Origin: Mesodorylaimus sp. YZB2_4
Taxonomy: Eukaryota; Nematoda; Enoplea; Dorylaimida; Dorylaimidae
NCBI GenBank assembly: GCA_030248295.1
Contig: JASANH010000626.1
Span: 1,116,001-1,180,000, forward strand
DNA: 64,000 nt
Direction of reading: 5' to 3'
In this document: in pieces, positions 58,763 through 64,000 of the stretch
How positions within the stretch are numbered: the first letter of the stretch is position 1
Layout: every line of letters starts with the position of its first letter
Translations under genes and position numbers: made by a program
The notes under the pieces: generated by a model
What the model saw: the letters and a program-made list of their open reading frames with translations, nothing else
What the model was told of the DNA's origin: nothing
The model's database searches: none

Positions 58763-61700
58763 ATGCAAGAAGAGTCGGGGAAGCCATGCCGACCAACAAA
58801 CAGTAATCACAACAATCGATACGACACCATTCATTACAACGTCTCTACCGAGGACTACCCCCTGAAATTTGTTTCCTTGTACACTCCAGACGCTGAGGAG
58901 GAAAGGGCAGACACTTTGCCGCCCACATCGTCCATCGGTGCTTCCTCCTCTCTGGGCATATTCGCAAAGAGCCGCCGATCACTGACTGACATATTCGTAG
59001 ATTTCTGCGATCGTACCTCCTCGCACGGAATACCCCACATCGCCTCCAGCCCCACTTTGATTGGGAAAATCATTTGGACCGTCGTATTTGTGTCCTGTAG
59101 CGTAGTGTTTGCCTATCAGACGGTAAGAATCTAAAGCACCTGATGTCCCGCAAACAGAATTTCGCTGTAGCATGACGGCTTCTTGATCCACGTGATCCAC
59201 ATACATACCAGGCTTTAGAATGCCTACTGCAGCTTTACGTCTGTTTTCTGCTGGCATTATATCAGCCACGTGCTACACAGTAGGTATCCTCTGTCTTTTC
59301 AGTACCTAACCGTACACGACTACATGCGATGGCGGACTGTGATCGAGATAGAAGTAATTCATTTATGCAATCTGCTTTTATCTCACCTATTTAAAATTTA
59401 TTTCAGCTGAAATTCGAGGCCGCTGCTTTTCCTGCTGTCACTGTGTGCAACTTGAACCCATATAAAAAGAGCTTATTATTCAGTATTTCCGAAGTTGAGA
59501 CAGTGGTAAGTTTTCCTGCATATCGGCAGTTTTTGACGAAATTACTCCAAGAGCTAGTTATTCAAGGCTATCCAGGTGACATTTTTTGTACATACAGCCT
59601 CACCTACCTGGCCATAATGTACTGTACATACTGTCTAACCAATAGACTGACAGAGGGCATGAGGTGTGGCCGAACTGTCGTTTCTCTAAGTCTCACTTCG
59701 TGTCTTTGTTCTAACTGCAGGCGTATCTTCGAATATTAGCGCATACGATTCATAAAAGCATTTCAATTCTGCTTAGTCTGATTCCCTGCTGCTATCTGTA
59801 GCCATTTTTAGCTGGCCATCCATGATGAAATTTATGCTTCTTGTTTTTTGGCATCTAATTCAAAACGTCAGAAATGGTGTATTTTTATTGGTTTCTGCTT
59901 ATGCTTACTGCTATCATAAATCATTTCTTCTCCAATCAATAAGTCCTTGCCAGTGTTAACTGTTCCAAAATCACGCGGGCAGGACTTGGTATCAGAAAAG
60001 TTTTGAGAGTAGGCGGCAGCTAGTACAGCAAGCCGGGTGCCCCCTGGGCTCTTTGTATCATTAAAATGGACAACCCTCGATTAATAAAATTCTCGCATTA
60101 CATTCTAGTACCATCAATATATTCAGACCATTCAACCATCCATTGCCACGCATAGCGCTGCTGGGAATAGAACGAAGCGCCAAGTTCGTTATCACCCCAT
60201 GTACGTGCACTGCCGATGCGCGACTCCGCTGCAAGACTGCGTCCCCTTATACAATCTGGAGGAACCGGACCGCACAACATGCCTTTGCTTCGAGGACAGA
60301 CAAAGTGGTGATATTTGGCCATGCTATCAGATAGATATGTGGATGGAAGAAAAACGCTGCACCAATTGCAGTTTAACAAACAGTTGCGAATTGCCGGTGG
60401 CGGGGGAAGAAAATGGAAAAGAAACTGCCGGCGTGCCTTGTATTTGTCAAACTATTTCTAATAAATGCATTAAATTGCCACCTGGTGGCATACCCTGGTG
60501 GCGACCCCTCAATTATAACATTTACAATGTCACTTCTCCCACAACGACCACGACCACTACTGTGCCGACCACCACAGTCGACATGACTGGCTCGCCGTTT
60601 GACGTAAGTGTGTGCGACTGCCACAGTTAAGACTAACTCTGTGGGTTTACGCCACCTTACCTTTGACCTATGGCACCCATGTCGCCGGGGTTGCATACGC
60701 CTCTTATAGCCGGGCTTTTGATCATTGATTCTTGCAGCCGGAAAAAGAAAACGCTGGCACGGCCATCGTCCGGTTGACCACGTACATCAGGGGAATCCTC
60801 TCGGCGTTGGATGACGAGACGCGTTTTCGATTATCCTATAATGCGAGCGAATTAGTCGTTTGGTGCTCATTCAATGCTGAAGTCTGTAATGCGCTTGAGT
60901 AAGCAGGTCTTGCTACCCAATAGTATTGATCCGGGGTGCGGCCTGTGTCATTTGAGGTCAGAGGGGGAGTCACTTGACAGCTGACATTTTACTTGTTGCT
61001 GCCCTAGATGGTATCTAGCTCATTCACCTAAAGTTTTTCTACGGAGCAATTTTCAGAAACATTCGACTTTTGCAGGGACTTCCGTCTTCACTTTGATCCC
61101 GTTTATGGTAACTGTTACACGTTTAATTATAACATAACTTCTCCCTTGAAGAATACACGTGCTGGTCCGACGCATGGTAATCACATTTTACTGATTCTCC
61201 TCAAACTTCACAGACGTGAACTTTGCAGGATTGCGTTTGTTGCTCAATGTGAATCAGTCTGATTATTTGCCATATACAGAAGCCGCAGGAGTCCGCATAG
61301 TCATACACGAGCAAGACCATTTCCCATTCCCTGATTCATTAGGCTACAGTGCACCGACTGGAATGATTTCATCCTTCGGCCTAAAATGCGTAAGGACAAT
61401 AAGAAGCTAAAATTTGGGCGATTTAACAAGGTTTCTTATTTTAGCAAAAAATGACTCGAATCCGCGCCTGCCAGGTGAACGATTTGGAAGGTTATTACGT
61501 GTTTGATGAGTCCTATTCGACTGAAGTGAGGGCATCATCTTTGTCTCGTAAATGTAATCGCAGGAGAGAAACTGACATGAGTACTTGCCCCTGCCCAGAC
61601 TTGCTAAGGCTGCCTGGCTAAAGTATCAAAATGGACTGAAGCTCTAAATAACTTCTGTGTTCATGGCATTCAGAAAAGGGCCTTTTGTGCAGGGGTGTAT

Positions 61701-62666
61701 TCGGAGCTGTTTTCAACGTTTGGCTGTCAAACAATGCGGTTGTGGTGACCCGAGATTTCCAGTCGCCGAAGGGCAACGGACTTGTTACCCAATAACAAAC
61801 GAGAGTAAGCGAAACTGACGCAGTATGGCTACCCCACCAGACGTCGACGCACTCGTTTTAGCCACATGTTTGATCAGGTTTACGGAAAAGTTTGGCAAGT
61901 TATCGAATGGTGGTCAGCAAGAGCCTGAGAGTCGGCACTGTCCATGCGAACAACCTTGCCAGTGAGTGCAGCTTGAATTGGTCAAATAACCAAACTATAA
62001 ATCGGTCCTGTATTTTAGAGATACCGTCTTTCAATCTTCGTATTCAGCCGCCACTTGGCCAGCTGATAATTTTATTATTAGCTCAGTCTGTCCGCAGGGC
62101 GTAGAAGGGAAAGACTGTGTGGATTATGTCAGGTAGGAAGGAAGAATGGCTGGGTTTGACTGTTGGGTCGCGACCATTTCACGCATGTGCTCACCATTAG
62201 TGGACTTACGCCTTGACTGGTGCTTGATATTACAAGGACTTTCTCTTCTGCGGTAGGACTAACACGGCCTTGATCGAAATTTTTTTCGAGCAGCTAAGTT
62301 ATGAAGACCTTAGCGAAGTGGAGGCATACGGAGTAAGCGATTTTTTAAGCGCCCTATTTTTATGCTCAGTGTGTGAATTTGCAGATAATAAACCTCCTCG
62401 CCGATTTCGGAGGGAATATTGGACTCTGGATTGGATTTTCGGTCATCACCTTCGTCGAATTTCTCGAATTAGCAGTGGAGTTACTCACGCTTTGCTACAG
62501 AGGCACTCGTGCACGAGCAAGCCGAAAGAAGAAACCTCGCTATTCCCGACCTGTAGCATTTCAGTACGTGAATCGAATAGCCGAAGAGAGTTTTCAAGAC
62601 GGTCCTGGGAGCAGCGTCGAAGAATCGGAGAGGTCCAGCATTGCCGTAAATACATCCAAAACCTGA
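58763..62666 (+). CDS. DEG/ENaC sodium channel (degenerin-like)
   Basis: Thirteen in-phase exons: 58763-59122, 59303-59353, 59407-59505, 60127-60603, 60738-60898, 61076-61176, 61214-61389, 61445-61525, 61693-61804, 61862-61961, 62019-62132, 62257-62332 and 62385-62666; total 729 residues. The cytosolic N-terminus has the gating HG motif (SSHGIPHI) before TM1 ([18 protein letters not shown]). The ectodomain shows [12 protein letters not shown], a Cys-rich finger, [27 protein letters not shown] and CPCEQPC, all landmarks of the family. TM2 is preceded by [16 protein letters not shown] with the pore G-x-S. These trimeric amiloride-type channels are gated by touch, acid or peptides. A threonine-rich insert (about residues 305-320) interrupts the finger region. 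Confidence 0.93.
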
Positions 62667-64000
62667 CCTGTCTGCTCTGGTTTATTGGCCCTATTTGAGG
62701 GCGAGTATTGTATTGTATTGTATTGTATGTGTGAATCGTATCCGCCTTGAACAGATGTCTAGATCTAGATAAGATATTGTGAGCGACGGTATCATTGGGT
62801 CTTACTTTGATGGGTGCAATAGCGGCACTCCTTCAAAAATATGAAGCTACCTACATATACCTACATCCATCGTCAGTGTATGCACCTCTTTCTCAGGTGC
62901 CGTCGCCCTACCCAAAATGAGTACATGTACCGTTGCGTGGTAGAGAACTGATGCGCGCAAGCAATTACCTCTGGAACCGAAAAGATGAGCTGATCGTGAG
63001 ATGAATGTTGTGAGCATTACTGTATGTACGTACGTACATACTACCTAGATTTTCGCCCAGCAAACATGACTCTAGTAAGAGTATTATCGACGAAGCTTCT
63101 TTATACTCAGTCTCTCATCGTCAACCGACCTGAGCGGTCGGTCCGCTCATTCTCTCTTCACTCTACGCTTACACAACGCCGCTCTCGCTACAAAACCAAT
63201 GATACCTGTGCTTTCCAGTGTGGGCTTACACTGTAATGCACTTGCTCTGTTTCAACGTCCTTCTCCGTGTACAGTCCCATTCGGGCCAAGGTGCCCTTTC
63301 CTCCGAGCATACATAATATATTGCTTTTTCTTCACGCATATCTTGTCCTTTGAAATCAATCCTGAAGCGTCTGTTTCAAATCTTGTATACTTGGTCAGCG
63401 ACGCCGCAGTCGAATGTCAAAGACCGTCCTTGTGTAACTTTCTGCTGACGCTAAATTCATTGGAGGGACTAGGCTTATGTCATAAACCATGTGCATGTGC
63501 ATTGAATATAGACCCCGGGAGTCAACATGTCTACAGTATACTGTCCTCGAGATGGGGTTTTATTCGAGACGGCGCACAAAAATTCAATCGGAAGATTAAA
63601 GAGGTGCTTGAAGATTAATCTTCAGCTTTAGAGAAGAAATTCAAGGTTATTGAAAATTTAAATTTAAATTCAACGTCACCAAAAGCTGGTCCACAGGCGG
63701 AGGATCATGGCCGTGGCTAAGGCGTTTGCCGTTACGATATACGAGTGTTCGATGTGATGTGCGCATACCTGGGTTTGAAGATGATGTGCAAAACAGGAAT
63801 ATGAACACATTCAGAGGTACCAAATAAGGAGTATATTCGAGAGAAAATACTGCAGGAAATGCTTTTACGCGGTTTTCTACGCGCGCGCTCTAAGAAACCA
63901 AGGAGCTCAACAACTGCGTGAAGTATACCAACCAAGATATATACAGACACTAATTCAGTGGCAGCAAAAGCATACAGTTATTGCAGACCTCTCAGCAACA
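62667..64000. other. 3' flank / intergenic, no gene recognised
   Basis: It contains a tattg microsatellite (about 62706-62727), a tacg-rich palindromic stretch (about 63021-63040) and an AT-rich palindrome (about 63656-63672). An ATG-initiated open frame of 139 codons at 63199-63618 has no signal peptide or recognisable domain and is not called a gene. Confidence 0.45.

Noticed and set aside
63199-63618. 139-codon open frame near the right edge
   Set aside because: It has an ATG, but no signal peptide, domain, splice partner or clear promoter; open frames of this length occur by chance at this base composition.
1-64000. Bacterial, phage or CRISPR content
   Set aside because: No direct-repeat/spacer array, no operon-like tight gene packing and no prokaryotic family; all recognised genes are intron-containing metazoan families.

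Overview
The window is nuclear DNA from a small-genome animal. Genes are split by many short introns (about 50-250 nt, GT..AG), poly(A) signals are AATAAA, and every recognisable family is metazoan: a proteasome beta-1 subunit, PTP synthase, synaptotagmin-like protein, adhesion GPCR, DEG/ENaC channel, Cys-loop receptor, ionotropic glutamate receptor, M13 peptidase and a transmembrane collagen. Two nematode-type (Srx-like) chemoreceptor GPCRs, a ShKT domain and the DEG/ENaC channel point to an ecdysozoan. My best guess is a tardigrade, with a nematode less likely; this is inference from gene content only. No operons, phage, CRISPR or bacterial genes are visible. All exon models below were built by hand from splice sites, reading phase and family similarity.

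Layout. 0.7-1.7 kb: permuted papain-fold hydrolase (+). 4.4-5.7 kb: Srx-like GPCR 1 (+). 6.3-7.4 kb: glycine-rich secreted repeat protein, copy 1, frameshifted (+). 7.6-9.5 kb: PSMB6 (-), whose last intron holds a large inverted repeat. 10.55-10.94 kb: tRNA-derived SINE with target-site duplication. 11.4-13.3 kb: ionotropic receptor (+). 14.5-15.8 kb: Srx-like GPCR 2 (-). 16.9-17.6 kb: secreted cystine-knot protein (+). 17.65-20.2 kb: neprilysin-like M13 peptidase (+). 20.7-21.9 kb: four-pass membrane protein with a cysteine string (+). 22.3-23.4 kb: glycine-rich repeat protein, copy 2, intact (+). 24.4-27.0 kb: synaptotagmin-like protein (+).

27.9-38.5 kb: a transmembrane (MACIT, XIII/XXIII/XXV or COL-99 type) collagen with about 30 small exons (-). 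39.1 kb: a clean TATA promoter with a tiny ATG-ending exon. 41.6-43.0 kb: 6-pyruvoyl-tetrahydropterin synthase (+). 43.4-46.8 kb: methyl-CpG-binding-domain protein with AT-hooks (-), with a perfect 48-bp palindrome in an intron. 47.2-49.5 kb: Cys-loop receptor with an N-terminal ShKT domain (-). About 51.9-56.4 kb (perhaps from 50.6): cadherin/FN3-like/EGF/HRM/GAIN adhesion GPCR (+). 58.8-62.7 kb: DEG/ENaC channel (+).

The set is rich in cell-surface and neuronal functions (three ion channels, three GPCRs, synaptotagmin, PTPS for monoamine synthesis), but nothing shows that the genes are co-regulated. The most unusual items are the glycine-rich precursor, built as a tandem array of about 45-residue units each ending in a furin-like R-x-R-P-R-x-x-R motif and present as a 1.1-kb duplication, and the ShKT/Cys-loop receptor fusion.
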